Shown: positions 26,875 through 36,315, numbered from the stretch's first letter. The stretch: 64,000 bases of DNA from Woeseiaceae bacterium (GCA_021773035.1 JAJFKU010000066.1:1-64000), one strand, 5' to 3'. Numbers and translations are program-made. The notes: a model not told the origin generated them from the letters alone.

Positions 26875-28392
26875 ATGCAAGAGATTCTGGACCAACTGGG
26901 CCTCGGCGCCGTCAACGACGGCACCTGGTTCGGCGGCAATTCCACACGCGACGAATCGGCGTCCATCATTGAGTCGATCAATCCCGCGACCAATGAACTC
27001 ATCGCCAGCGTTCGCTCTACGTCGGTCAGCGAATACGAGCAGGTCATTGCCAAAGCGCAGGAATCATTCCTCGCCTGGCGGCAGATTCCTGCGCCGGTGC
27101 GCGGTGAAGCCATCCGCAATATCGCCAACGGCCTGCGCAAGTACAAAGACCCGCTTGGCAGCCTGGTGGCCCTTGAGATGGGCAAGATCAAGGCAGAGGG
27201 TGACGGTGAAGTTCAGGAGATGATCGACATCGCAGACTTCGCCGTGGGCCAGTCACGCATGATGTACGGCCGCACGATGCATTCCGAGCGACCGCAACAT
27301 CGTATGTATGAGCAGTGGCACCCGCTCGGTGTTGTCGGCACTATTTCGGCGTTCAACTTTCCTGTTGCCGTTTACTCGTGGAACGCCTGCATCGCGGCCG
27401 TCTGCGGCAACGTCAACATCTGGAAACCGTCACCGAAGACACCGCTTTGCGGCGTTGCGGTGCAGAAGATCATCAACGAGGCACTGGCGGAGCTCGATCT
27501 GCCCGACGTGTTTTTCCTGATCAACGACGGCAGCAATGAACTAGCCGCGCAGTTTGTCGATGACACGCGCGTCAACATGGTGTCCTTTACGGGTTCCTGT
27601 GCCGTCGGCAAACACGTTAGCGAACGCGTATCGGCACGAATGGGCAAATGCCTGCTCGAACTCGGCGGCAACAATGCGATTATCGTCGACGAGCAGGCCA
27701 ATATGGACCTGGTGGTACCGGCCATCGTCTTCGGTTCGGTCGGTACGGCGGGACAGCGTTGCACATCGACTCGTCGCATCATCGCTCACAGTTCGCGCTT
27801 CGAAGAACTGAAGAAAGCGCTGGTAAAAGCCTACGGCCAGGTACGTATCGGCGACCCCCTGGATCCGAACACGCTCATGGGACCGCTTATCGACGATGCG
27901 TCGATAGAAAGGGTCGAAGCGGCGTGCGCGGCGGTTCGCGACGCCGGCGGCGAAATCCTGTGTGGTGGCGAGCGCATTGACGGCCCCGGCAATTTCATCG
28001 CGCCGGCGATAGCGGTTGCGCAAAACGACTGGGACGTCGTGCAAACGGAGACCTTCGGTCCGATCCTGTACCTGATTTCCTACGAGACGCTCGACGAAGC
28101 CATTGCCATGCAAAACGGCGTTGTTCAGGGCCTGTCGTCGTCGATCTTCACCGACAACCTGCAAAACGCCGAGTACTTCCTGTCAGCCGGCGGTTCCGAC
28201 TGCGGCATCGCAAACGTCAATATCGGCACCTCCGGCGCCGAAATCGGCGGCGCGTTTGGCGGCGAAAAGGAAACCGGCGGTGGCCGCGAGGCCGGCAGCG
28301 ATGCCTGGAAAGCGTATATGCGCCGTCAGACCAATACCATTAACTGGGGCAAGGATCTGCCGCTCGCGCAGGGCATTAACTTCGATCTATAG
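26875..28392 (+). CDS. L-aminoadipate-semialdehyde dehydrogenase (ALDH7-type)
   Basis: The 505-aa NAD-dependent aldehyde dehydrogenase is close in style to antiquitin/ALDH7. It has the NAD-binding FTGSCAVGKHV loop, the general base in LLELGGNNAI, and the catalytic Cys in GTAGQRCTSTRR. ETFGPILY and the antiquitin-like GGAFGGEKETGGGREAGSDAWK stretch follow. It should oxidise 2-aminoadipate 6-semialdehyde to 2-aminoadipate and so completes the step started by the upstream gene. The pair looks translationally coupled. Its 3' end overlaps the convergent asparaginase-domain gene by 17 bp. Confidence 0.92.
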   Translation: MQEILDQLGLGAVNDGTWFGGNSTRDESASIIESINPATNELIASVRSTSVSEYEQVIAKAQESFLAWRQIPAPVRGEAIRNIANGLRKYKDPLGSLVALEMGKIKAEGDGEVQEMIDIADFAVGQSRMMYGRTMHSERPQHRMYEQWHPLGVVGTISAFNFPVAVYSWNACIAAVCGNVNIWKPSPKTPLCGVAVQKIINEALAELDLPDVFFLINDGSNELAAQFVDDTRVNMVSFTGSCAVGKHVSERVSARMGKCLLELGGNNAIIVDEQANMDLVVPAIVFGSVGTAGQRCTSTRRIIAHSSRFEELKKALVKAYGQVRIGDPLDPNTLMGPLIDDASIERVEAACAAVRDAGGEILCGGERIDGPGNFIAPAIAVAQNDWDVVQTETFGPILYLISYETLDEAIAMQNGVVQGLSSSIFTDNLQNAEYFLSAGGSDCGIANVNIGTSGAEIGGAFGGEKETGGGREAGSDAWKAYMRRQTNTINWGKDLPLAQGINFDL

Positions 28393-28867
28393 CTTCGAAC
28401 CTGTTTTCGGCGCGGTTCTTCTGGACCGCGCCGGCTTCGAAGACCTGCCCGCTCATGGCGATGTAAACACCGGGCGCGGCCACCTGCACCGCAGCTACCG
28501 CCATACCGACGTTGAACACGGCATCCGTGGTGCGGAATCTCGCCGGCGACAGCGCGCCGGTCAGTACGATTGTCCGGTTCTCCAGATCGCTCAGAACACT
28601 GGCCGTCTCCGGCATCGTATCGGTACCGTGCGTGATGACATAGTGCGTTGCGTCGTCTTTCGCGATGTAATCCCGCAGTGCCTGCCGATCGTTGTCATCA
28701 ATCTCGAGGCTGTCTTTCTGAAACAGCGAAACGACGTCGTAGTCGAAATCGACCAGGGCCTCGGTCAGAACATGCTGCACGACGGACTCTCCGACTTCGA
28801 ACTGGCTCAGCGCATCGAAGTAGATCTTATCGATAGTACCGCCCGTAGTAATAAAGCGTAGCCGCAT
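28376..28867 (-). CDS. Single-domain asparaginase-like protein
   Basis: The 163-aa protein corresponds to the N-terminal domain of bacterial asparaginases only. Both catalytic threonine motifs are there: the TGGTIDK block at the start and YVITHGTDTM in the middle. The C-terminal domain that completes the active site of 330-aa enzymes is absent. Such short forms are known in proteobacteria and are not necessarily broken. Asparaginase activity is unproven. It lies 4 bp downstream of the sensor kinase gene on the same strand and overlaps the end of the aldehyde dehydrogenase gene. Confidence 0.8.
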   Translation of the reverse strand: MRLRFITTGGTIDKIYFDALSQFEVGESVVQHVLTEALVDFDYDVVSLFQKDSLEIDDNDRQALRDYIAKDDATHYVITHGTDTMPETASVLSDLENRTIVLTGALSPARFRTTDAVFNVGMAVAAVQVAAPGVYIAMSGQVFEAGAVQKNRAENRFEAIDRS

Positions 28868-28871
28868 TGAG

Positions 28872-30251
28872 TCAGTCCGATTTTGCCGATGATACCGGCG
28901 GAATCGAGACTGTAATCTCTGCGCCGCCGATTTTCGACTGTTGAATCGTCAGCTGCCCGCCGTAGGAGCGAGCGATGTCCTTAACGACAGCGAGGCCGAT
29001 GCCGTGCCCTGGCGTTGATTCATCAAGGCGCATGCCACGCTGCAACAGCGCCGCGGCCGCGTCTTCCGGAATGCCCGGGCCATCGTCAGATACCGACAGG
29101 ATCATGCCGCTCGCGACGGAGCCCGCGCCAACCGACGGCAGAATACTGATACGCACGCGACGCTCGCACCATTTGCAGGCGTTATCCAGCAGATTACCGG
29201 CGAGTTCGAGGAAATCACCGGTGTCGCCGCGAAACTGCATGCCGGTTTCTATACTGACGTCGAACTGCGGTGCCTTCTCGCGATAGACCTTGCCCAGGCC
29301 GTCGAGCAGGCGCGTGACCTCTTTCTCGACATCGACCGCCTGCAGCACCAGGTTATCGGCCACTGAAGTGGCGGGTTTTCTGAGCTGGTAACGAACAATC
29401 TCATCCATACGATCGATCTGCTCGTTGAAGCGCTCACCGAACTCGTCGCTACGCCGGTCGCCCAGCAGGGCGCGCATTCCGGCAAGCGGCGTTTTCAGGC
29501 TGTGGGCCAGATTGTCGAGCGTGTAACGATAGCGATCGGAGCGAGCCCGTTCGCTGTCGATTAACAGGTTCATATTGCGTGCGACGCCGGTGAGCTCCGT
29601 TGGGAACGCATCCGACAGCGATACGCGCCTGCCCCCCTCGATTTCACCAATTTCCGTTTCGATCTTGCGCAACGGTTTCATCATGCCGCGCAACAGCAGC
29701 GAAAAAGCCAGCAACATCGTCGCCGCGACGGCTGCAAACCAGCTAAACAGCTGGCCGCGAAAGCCCGCCACCTGGGCGTTGTACGAATCGAGACTCTCGG
29801 CAACTTTAAAAATATAGGGTTTGAAACTACCGTCATCGAACTCCCAATCGACGGCGAGACTCAGTGTCAGTATTGGCGTGCCATCGACCAGTTGTTCTCT
29901 GGCGAACACCTGGCTGCCGGGGTTCGGCGTACTGCCGTTAGGAATGTCCAGCCCGAGCGCCGAAGTCGAGCGCCAGACCACATCGCCGCCGTCGTTTCGC
30001 AACTCACCGTACAGCCCTGAACCGATGCGGCCGAAACGCGGCTCGCGAAGCCTGTCGGGCAACGCCAGTTCGGAATTATTATCCGGTTCCGCCGCACCGA
30101 GTATCGCAATCAGGTGACCGTCGAGAATATCCCGCCGAGCCTGTTCCCCGGCTTCGGTGAAAGCCGTATCCAGAACGGCGATCGTCGCACCAAAAAACAG
30201 TAACAGCAGCACACTGACAGAGATCAGAAGTCGGCGGCTCAGCGAATACAT
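28872..30251 (-). CDS. PhoQ-like sensor histidine kinase
   Basis: The 459-aa inner-membrane kinase has one helix at about 9-28, a periplasmic sensor region of about 140 residues with several acidic stretches, a second helix at about 168-187, a HAMP-like linker, the phospho-acceptor His at about 250 (NLAHSLKTPLAGM), the N box (AGNLLDNACKW), and G boxes (SDDGPGIPEDA, GHGIGLAVVKDIA). The sequence style and the partner upstream match PhoQ-type kinases that sense divalent cations or envelope stress, but the ligand is not shown. It starts directly after the response regulator stop. Confidence 0.9.
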   Translation of the reverse strand: MYSLSRRLLISVSVLLLLFFGATIAVLDTAFTEAGEQARRDILDGHLIAILGAAEPDNNSELALPDRLREPRFGRIGSGLYGELRNDGGDVVWRSTSALGLDIPNGSTPNPGSQVFAREQLVDGTPILTLSLAVDWEFDDGSFKPYIFKVAESLDSYNAQVAGFRGQLFSWFAAVAATMLLAFSLLLRGMMKPLRKIETEIGEIEGGRRVSLSDAFPTELTGVARNMNLLIDSERARSDRYRYTLDNLAHSLKTPLAGMRALLGDRRSDEFGERFNEQIDRMDEIVRYQLRKPATSVADNLVLQAVDVEKEVTRLLDGLGKVYREKAPQFDVSIETGMQFRGDTGDFLELAGNLLDNACKWCERRVRISILPSVGAGSVASGMILSVSDDGPGIPEDAAAALLQRGMRLDESTPGHGIGLAVVKDIARSYGGQLTIQQSKIGGAEITVSIPPVSSAKSD

Positions 30252-30935
30252 CTAAGACTGATTGCGTTCCAGCGCAAAGCGGTAGCCGCGACCGCGCAGG
30301 GTTTCGATAGGCTTGAGGCTGTTGTCCGGATCCATTTTCTTGCGCAGGCGACCGATGAACACCTCGATGACGTTGCTGTCGCGTTCGAAGTCCTGATCGT
30401 AGAGCCGATCGGTCAGCTCGGATTTGGAAATCACCTGCCCGGCACGCACCATCAGGTACTCGATGATCTTGTATTCAAAGCTGGTGAGTTCAATCGCTTC
30501 GTCGCTGACTTTGAGCTCCTGCCGTGACATATCCAGGGACACCGGGCCCGCATCCAGTTGCGATGATGCCCAACCGCCACTGCGGCGCAGCAGCGCATTG
30601 ACTCGCGCGCTCACCTCCTCGAAGTGAAACGGTTTTACGACGTAGTCGTCGGCGCCGGCACTCAGGCCGTCGACTTTATCCTCCCAGCGGTCGCGTGCCG
30701 TCAGGATGAGAATGGGGTAGGTTTTGCCGTCCGCACGCACCTGGCGAATGATGTCGAGACCGGACATTCCCGGCAGGCCCAGGTCGACGATCGCGAGATC
30801 AATCGGGTATTCCTGAGCGAAGTACAGGCCTTCCTTACCGTCGGCCGCCTGCTCAACTGCAAACCCGGCTTCGCCGAGCTGCTGTGCAAGCGTCTCGCGC
30901 AAGGTTACATCGTCTTCAATTACCAGTAATCGCAT
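30252..30935 (-). CDS. PhoP-like response regulator (OmpR/PhoB family)
   Basis: The 227-aa regulator has a receiver domain with the acidic pocket in VIEDD, the phospho-acceptor Asp51 in IVDLGLPG and the conserved Lys in DDYVVKPF. The C-terminal winged-helix DNA-binding domain includes ELTSFEYKIIEYLMV and RDSNVIEVFIGRLRKKMD, ending in TLRGRGYRF. It is transcribed with the kinase, with no spacing. The small PepSY-like gene lies just upstream on the same strand and may be part of the operon. Confidence 0.92.
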   Translation of the reverse strand: MRLLVIEDDVTLRETLAQQLGEAGFAVEQAADGKEGLYFAQEYPIDLAIVDLGLPGMSGLDIIRQVRADGKTYPILILTARDRWEDKVDGLSAGADDYVVKPFHFEEVSARVNALLRRSGGWASSQLDAGPVSLDMSRQELKVSDEAIELTSFEYKIIEYLMVRAGQVISKSELTDRLYDQDFERDSNVIEVFIGRLRKKMDPDNSLKPIETLRGRGYRFALERNQS

Positions 30936-30971
30936 GTTCTTGTCCCTCTGCTCGACGAGGCGGTGTGCGGA

Positions 30972-31301
30972 TCAGCGGCGCTTACGGCCATTAACCCTGT
31001 GTACCCTGACTTTGCCGTCTTTAAGGACTTTGATGTGATGCACTTCGCGGCCGCCCTGCACCTTGGTCTCGGCGCTGATGACCTTGCCGCCGGTGCTGTT
31101 GCGCACCGACTGGATCGCCTGTGACAGCGACATGCCATCCTGGCTGACCCGATAGTCGGCCCCGCCCTGATACTGCACATGCTGTGCCCTGAGCGTCTCT
31201 TCGATATCGAAGGCATCGATGCCTTCGATATAGGAGGACGCGCTTGCCGCTGCCGGCAGGAACACGGCAGCCGCAAGCAGCACTGTCAGTATAGATCGCA
31301 T
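30972..31301 (-). CDS. Small secreted PepSY-like protein
   Basis: The protein is 109 aa from ATG 31301 (MRSILTVLLAAAVFLPAAASA), which gives a clean signal peptide; a longer frame begins at 31349. The mature part has one PepSY-like unit: SLSQAIQSVRNSTGGKVISAETKV followed by HHIKVLKDGKVRVHRV. PepSY proteins in the periplasm often sit next to PhoPQ-type systems, as here (36 bp upstream of the regulator), and may tune signalling or inhibit peptidases. The highly basic C-terminus (NGRKRR) is notable. Confidence 0.7.
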   Translation of the reverse strand: MRSILTVLLAAAVFLPAAASASSYIEGIDAFDIEETLRAQHVQYQGGADYRVSQDGMSLSQAIQSVRNSTGGKVISAETKVQGGREVHHIKVLKDGKVRVHRVNGRKRR

Positions 31302-31364
31302 GCGCCAAGTGTCGTACGGCAGCCGACCGATTGCAACGAAGCGTGTCACACCAGGTCTCCCGAC

Positions 31365-31934
31365 CTACCCGGCCGGCCTTACGTCGACACGTACGCGGAT
31401 CTTTCTGCCCGGGTCATACGGCATTTCGGTCACGTATTTCTGACCGTTGTAGCGATACGTCACGCGATAGCCGTCAATACGTTCTTCACGCTGCTCGCGA
31501 TAGCTCGTTTTGCAGCGCTCAACCGGGCGCGAGTGCTGTTCGACACCGTGACCACGACTTCTTTTCGCCGTGTCGTTGCCGATGGCCGCCCCGATCAGGG
31601 TGCCGGCGACAGTCGCCGCATCGTTACCGCGACCGCTGCCGACCTGGTGGCCAATGACACCACCGATAACGGCACCGAGCAGCGTACCGCCGGCCCTGTG
31701 ACCGGCATTGCGATCGACGGTGTAATGCTGTGTTTCCTGCCAGCACTCACGAACCGGCGTACTGACGGTCACGTAGTTGATGATCGGTCGTGACGATAAG
31801 ACCGACGCGTAATCGTATTGAGCCTGATCACCGCGACCGTAATATCGATCGTCGTCATCTGCGAAGGTCGCTGCCGATGTTCCGAGAAGCATCGCCGCGG
31901 ACGCCAGAGCTGCGAGTTTCTGTTTACTGTTCAT
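31365..31934 (-). CDS. Glycine-zipper 2TM-domain envelope protein
   Basis: The 189-aa protein starts with a signal peptide (LAALASAAMLLGTSAATFA) and an acidic patch. In the middle it has the glycine zipper GAVIGGVIGHQVGSGRG and GTLIGAAIGND, the SlyB/RcnB-like outer-membrane packing motif. The C-terminal part has an RVTYRYNGQKYVTEMPYDPG segment typical of these proteins. The role is probably envelope integrity. It lies about 60 bp upstream of the PepSY-like gene on the same strand. Confidence 0.85.
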   Translation of the reverse strand: MNSKQKLAALASAAMLLGTSAATFADDDDRYYGRGDQAQYDYASVLSSRPIINYVTVSTPVRECWQETQHYTVDRNAGHRAGGTLLGAVIGGVIGHQVGSGRGNDAATVAGTLIGAAIGNDTAKRSRGHGVEQHSRPVERCKTSYREQREERIDGYRVTYRYNGQKYVTEMPYDPGRKIRVRVDVRPAG

Positions 31935-32017
31935 GAGTCCTGTCCTTTGTAGTTAAGAGGCCTTTTGCCAGCCTGGGGACAAGATTATGGGAACGGCTAT
32001 GAACCGAGCCTGAATGG

Positions 32018-32803
32018 CTAGCCGACGCGCTTTTTAGCCGCCAGCCAGTATTCATCGAGGACCTCCGGACCGCAGCTCTGCAGCGCATCGCCCGCCGCCG
32101 CGATGTCGCCCTCCATATCGCGGAAACGCCGCTCGAACTTGTAATTGGCCGCCGTCAGCGCCTGTTCGGGGTCGACCTTGAGGTGTCGGGCCAGGTTAAC
32201 AACGGCAAACAGCAGGTCGCCGAATTCTTCTTCTATTGCCCGCGTTTCACCATCGCCGACCGCTTCCTCAAGCTCGCCGAGCTCCTCATCGATCTTTTCG
32301 CGGACGCCGTTGCGGTCCGGCCAGTCAAAACCGACGCGGCTGGCTCGCTTACCGAGCTTTTCCGCCCTTTTCAGCGCTGGCAACGCCTTCGCCACACCGG
32401 CCAGCGCACTCTTATCGCTGTCCGCCGCACGCTCGCGTTCCTTGATCAGCTCCCAGGCACCGTCAGCCATGCCCGAATTGCGCTCCTCGGCGTTGCCGAA
32501 GACGTGCGGGTGCCGCCGTATCATCTTCTCGGCGATCGATGCCGCAACGTCGGAGAAGTCGAAATAACCGCCTTCTCCGGCCATCTGTGCGTGAAACACG
32601 ACCTGGAACAACAGGTCGCCCAGCTCATCGCGGAGCGCATCCATATCGCCACGCTCTATGGCGTCGGCGACCTCGTAGGCCTCCTCCACGGTATAGGGTG
32701 CCACCGAGGAAAAATCCTGCTGCACGTCCCAGGGGCAGCCTTTCTCCGGGTCACGAAGGCTGGCCATGACTTCAAGTAATTTATCGATAGCCTCTTTATC
32801 CAT
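32018..32803 (-). CDS. mazG: Nucleoside triphosphate pyrophosphohydrolase MazG
   Basis: The 261-aa protein has two MazG domains, as in E. coli. The first has CPWDVQQDF, EEAYEVADAI and LGDLLFQVVFHAQMA (the metal-binding E/D helix set); the second has EELGELEEA and EEFGDLLFAVVNLARHL. It hydrolyses non-canonical or excess NTPs to NMP and pyrophosphate. It is 3 bp from the Nudix gene stop on the same strand, so the nucleotide-sanitation genes form an operon with fumC upstream. Confidence 0.93.
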   Translation of the reverse strand: MDKEAIDKLLEVMASLRDPEKGCPWDVQQDFSSVAPYTVEEAYEVADAIERGDMDALRDELGDLLFQVVFHAQMAGEGGYFDFSDVAASIAEKMIRRHPHVFGNAEERNSGMADGAWELIKERERAADSDKSALAGVAKALPALKRAEKLGKRASRVGFDWPDRNGVREKIDEELGELEEAVGDGETRAIEEEFGDLLFAVVNLARHLKVDPEQALTAANYKFERRFRDMEGDIAAAGDALQSCGPEVLDEYWLAAKKRVG

Positions 32804-32806
32804 TTG

Positions 32807-33352
32807 TTATAAAAGAACTTTTCTAAGCTCCAGTATCATGAATGCTGTGGCACCCCAGATGCGCTCGTTCTGCCAGTGAAACTCGACCATCGGCACCTTG
32901 CGTCCGTTGGCAAACCGTTCGGTATGGACGTCGTTGTTCGCGTCCAGAAGATAGGGTAAGGGCACCTCGAACGCGTACTCGACCTCGGTCGGATCGGGCC
33001 TGAGCTCTGCATCCGGCGACACCATGGCGACCACAGGCGTTACGGCGTAGCCGGTGATCGTCGGCATCGTATGCAAATAACCCAGCACCGAGATGTGCTC
33101 AGCGCCAATCCCGACCTCTTCGGTTGTCTCGCGCAGTGCCGCCGCTTCGACGCTCAGGTCATACTCTTCCATGCGCCCGCCCGGAAAACTCACCTGCCCG
33201 GCATGGTGCTTCAGCTCGGCGGAACGCTGCGTGAGCAGCACCGATAAGCCCGCAGAACGCTCAATGATCGGCACCAGCACGCCCGCGGCCTTCAGACTGC
33301 CGCTGAGCTGTTCGCGCATCGGTTCCGGCCAGCGCGAACTGCCGGGTGGCAT
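32807..33352 (-). CDS. Nudix hydrolase, CoA pyrophosphatase-like
   Basis: The 181-aa reading from ATG 33352 contains the CoA-pyrophosphatase form of the Nudix box: LKHHAGQVSFPGGRMEEYD followed by AALRETTEEVGI. The full family N-terminus appears to continue upstream in frame (ILTSDHIRQRLAG, beginning at ATT 33424, 10 nt after the fumC stop), but there is no ATG, GTG or TTG in that stretch. Either an unusual ATT or CTG start is used or the start was lost and the protein begins at 33352 without about 24 residues. The catalytic domain itself is complete. It lies between fumC and mazG. Confidence 0.85.
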   Translation of the reverse strand: MPPGSSRWPEPMREQLSGSLKAAGVLVPIIERSAGLSVLLTQRSAELKHHAGQVSFPGGRMEEYDLSVEAAALRETTEEVGIGAEHISVLGYLHTMPTITGYAVTPVVAMVSPDAELRPDPTEVEYAFEVPLPYLLDANNDVHTERFANGRKVPMVEFHWQNERIWGATAFMILELRKVLL

Positions 33353-33434
33353 GACAATATCGAGCGGGCTGGCGGGCAGTACGGTACCCGCCAGTCGCTG
33401 TCGAATATGGTCCGACGTAAGAATGACGTCGCCG

Positions 33435-34823
33435 TTAATGTTTGATTCCGCCCTCGGTGAGTTCGGCCGGATCGAGCAGGCGGTCGAGCTCCTCGTCCGT
33501 GAGATCCGTCATCTCGCGGGCGACGTCCTTGACCGGCCGCCCCTGCTTGTAGGCGGCCTTCGCAACCGCCGCACCTTTTTCGTAGCCGATGACGGGGTTC
33601 AGCGCCGTAACGAGGATCGGGTTGCGATCCAGCGCCCGGTTGATGTTGTCGGTATTGACCGTGAAACCGGCGATCGCGCTGTCCGCCAGGCAGACACTCG
33701 CATTGGCCAGCAACTCGATACTTTGCAGCAGGTTATAGGCCACCACCGGCAGCATGACGTTAAGCTGGAAGTTACCGGACTGCCCGCCCATGGCAATGGT
33801 CGCATCGTTGCCGATGACCTGTGCGCAAACCATGGCCACCGCTTCCGGTATCACCGGATTGACCTTGCCGGGCATAATGCTGGAGCCCGGCTGCAGCGCC
33901 GGCAGCTCGATCTCGCCGATCCCGGCCAGCGGCCCGGAATTCATCCAGCGCAGGTCATTGGCTATCTTCGTCAGGCTGACCGCGAGAACGCGTAACTGGC
34001 CAGAGGTTTCGACGGCCGCGTCCTGGCTGCTGAGGCCTTCGAATTTCGACGCCGCCGAAGTAAAGGGCACAGCGCTCTGCTCGCTGAGCAGGACCGCCAC
34101 CTTTTCGCCGAAGCGCGGATGCGCGTTGATACCGGTTCCCACGGCTGTACCGCCCTGCGCCAGCGCAACGAGGCGTTTCAGCGTGTCGTGCAAGCGCTCC
34201 GCGCCGTGATCAACCTGGGCACGCCAGCCGTCGAGTTCCTGGCCCAGCGTGACCGGCATCGCGTCCATCAGATGCGTGCGCCCTGTTTTCACGACATCGC
34301 GGGTTTCGTCGGCCTTGGCTTCCAGGACCTTCGAAAGGTGCTCGAGCGCCGGCAGCAGCTTCGTCTGAATCTGCAGCGCCGCGCTTACGTGAATGCAGGT
34401 CGGAATCACGTCGTTGCTGCTTTGACTCATGTTGACGTGGTCGTTCGGGTGTACCTCCGCACCCATCGCCGCGGTAGCGAGGTGCGAGATAACTTCGTTA
34501 GCGTTCATGTTCGAACTGGTGCCGGACCCGGTCTGGAAAACATCGATCGGAAACTGCTCATCGTGCGCGCCCTCGGACACGGACAAAGCGGTTTTTTGTA
34601 TCGCTACGGCGATATCGCTCGGCAACAGCCCAAGCTCAGCATTTGCGCCGGCAGCGGCCCACTTGACGAGTCCCAGTGCCGCGATAAATGCTCGCGGCAT
34701 GACGAGTCCGGAGATGGGAAAATTGTCGACGGCGCGCTGCGTCTGCGCGCCCCACAGTGCATCTTCCGGGACCTTCAGTTCGCCCATGCTGTCCTTCTCG
34801 ATGCGATATGCTTTGTTACTCAT
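33435..34823 (-). CDS. fumC: Fumarate hydratase class II
   Basis: FumC interconverts fumarate and malate without an iron-sulfur cluster. The 462-aa protein from ATG 34823 has the superfamily signature GSSIMPGKVNP, plus GSGTSSNMNANEVI and TGRTHLMDAMPVTLGQE. The start was chosen because MSNKAYRIEKDSMGEL is the usual N-terminus; the reading frame extends further upstream to 34901. It is divergent from purB with about 115 bp between them, which must hold both promoters. The Nudix gene follows after 10 bp or less. Confidence 0.95.
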   Translation of the reverse strand: MSNKAYRIEKDSMGELKVPEDALWGAQTQRAVDNFPISGLVMPRAFIAALGLVKWAAAGANAELGLLPSDIAVAIQKTALSVSEGAHDEQFPIDVFQTGSGTSSNMNANEVISHLATAAMGAEVHPNDHVNMSQSSNDVIPTCIHVSAALQIQTKLLPALEHLSKVLEAKADETRDVVKTGRTHLMDAMPVTLGQELDGWRAQVDHGAERLHDTLKRLVALAQGGTAVGTGINAHPRFGEKVAVLLSEQSAVPFTSAASKFEGLSSQDAAVETSGQLRVLAVSLTKIANDLRWMNSGPLAGIGEIELPALQPGSSIMPGKVNPVIPEAVAMVCAQVIGNDATIAMGGQSGNFQLNVMLPVVAYNLLQSIELLANASVCLADSAIAGFTVNTDNINRALDRNPILVTALNPVIGYEKGAAVAKAAYKQGRPVKDVAREMTDLTDEELDRLLDPAELTEGGIKH

Positions 34824-34939
34824 TGCCTGCCCTGCTGTGTACGGCAAAACCGCCGTCTGATTGTGGTGAGTTCGTGTATGATTCGCGCTTTGCGCGCGCA
34901 AGTCTACACTGGTTTATTACTTATGAAAGGCCGTGGCAC

Positions 34940-36307
34940 ATGAAAATTTCGGGTTTGAGAGCCCTGTCACCGGCCGATGGCCGCTACGCTGAAAAGGTCA
35001 ACGATCTTCGCGATATCTTCAGCGAATTCGGTCTGATCCGTTTTCGGGTGCTCGTTGAGGTCCGCTGGCTGCAGAGTCTGGCTGACGAGGCCGCTATCCC
35101 GGAGCTCGCACCGCTGACGTCCGTCATGAAAGACGTTCTGAATCATATCGTTGACGATTTCACGATTGACGACGCAGAGCGTGTCAAGAAGATCGAAGCG
35201 ACGACGAATCACGATGTTAAAGCCGTCGAATACTATATCCGCGAAAAACTCGGCGATGGGCCGGAGACGGGTGCGCTGAAGGATTTTCTGCATTTTGCCT
35301 GCACTTCCGAGGACATCAACAACCTGTCCTATGCGCTGATGCTGCGCACCGCACGCAGCGACGTGCTGGCGCCGAAAATGCGCGATCTGCGCAACAAGCT
35401 CAATACGCTGGCCAGGGAACATGCGGATCTGCCGATGTTGTCACGCACCCACGGGCAGACCGCGAGCCCGACAACGCTCGGAAAAGAACTGGCCAACGTC
35501 ATCGCCCGCCTCGACCGGGTGCAAAAGCAGTTTTCCAAACTGACCATTCTTGGCAAGTTCAACGGTGCCGTCGGCAACTACAACGCGCATGCCGTCGCCT
35601 ATCCCGACGCCGACTGGCCCGCCATCACACAGCGCTTCATCGAATCGCTCGGCATTGAACCGAATCCTTACACGACGCAGATTGAACCACACGACTGGAC
35701 CGCCGAGTACGCACATGCGCTGATGCGCTACAACACAATTCTCATCGACTTCAGTCGCGATGTGTGGGGCTATATCTCACTGGGCTATTTCGGCCAGCAG
35801 GTAGCGAAGAACGAGGTCGGGTCATCGACGATGCCGCACAAGGTAAACCCCATCGATTTCGAAAATGCTGAAGGTAACCTCGGCATGGCGAACGCCATGC
35901 TCGGTCACTTCGCCGAGAAGCTGCCGATCTCGCGGTGGCAGCGCGACCTGACCGACTCGACAGTGCAACGAAATCTCGGTGTGGCAGTCGCACATATCGT
36001 CATCGCACAGCAATCGCTTCTGAAAGGCGTCGGCAAACTCCGGATCAACCGGGATGCGATCAATGCCGATGTCTCCGCCGCGTGGGAAGTGCTGGGGGAA
36101 GCCGTGCAGACGGTCATGCGGCGCTACGGCATTCCTGAGCCCTATGAGAAGCTGAAGGCGCTGACGCGCGGCCAGACGGTAACCCAGGAAATCCTGCAGG
36201 CATTCATTGCGACGCTGGAGATACCGGAAGACGAGATCGCCCGGCTGCAAGCACTGACGCCCGAGACCTATATCGGGCTGGCTGCGCAGCAGGCACGCGA
36301 TATCTAG
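34940..36307 (+). CDS. purB: Adenylosuccinate lyase
   Basis: PurB acts twice in purine synthesis, splitting SAICAR and adenylosuccinate. The 455-aa protein is of the E. coli type: MKISGLRALSPADGRY at the start, ERV-KIEATTNHDVKAVEYY, LSRTHGQTASPTTLGKE with the catalytic His, and the signature GSSTMPHKVNPIDFEN. The ATG at 34940 has AAAGG upstream and matches the family start. purB is followed 8 bp later by the ribosomal oxygenase gene, which probably shares the transcript. Confidence 0.96.
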   Translation: MKISGLRALSPADGRYAEKVNDLRDIFSEFGLIRFRVLVEVRWLQSLADEAAIPELAPLTSVMKDVLNHIVDDFTIDDAERVKKIEATTNHDVKAVEYYIREKLGDGPETGALKDFLHFACTSEDINNLSYALMLRTARSDVLAPKMRDLRNKLNTLAREHADLPMLSRTHGQTASPTTLGKELANVIARLDRVQKQFSKLTILGKFNGAVGNYNAHAVAYPDADWPAITQRFIESLGIEPNPYTTQIEPHDWTAEYAHALMRYNTILIDFSRDVWGYISLGYFGQQVAKNEVGSSTMPHKVNPIDFENAEGNLGMANAMLGHFAEKLPISRWQRDLTDSTVQRNLGVAVAHIVIAQQSLLKGVGKLRINRDAINADVSAAWEVLGEAVQTVMRRYGIPEPYEKLKALTRGQTVTQEILQAFIATLEIPEDEIARLQALTPETYIGLAAQQARDI

Positions 36308-36315
36308 ACGCGCGC

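Noticed and set aside
30624..30929. Plus-strand frame opposite the response regulator
   Set aside because: Antisense shadow of a clear OmpR-family receiver domain.
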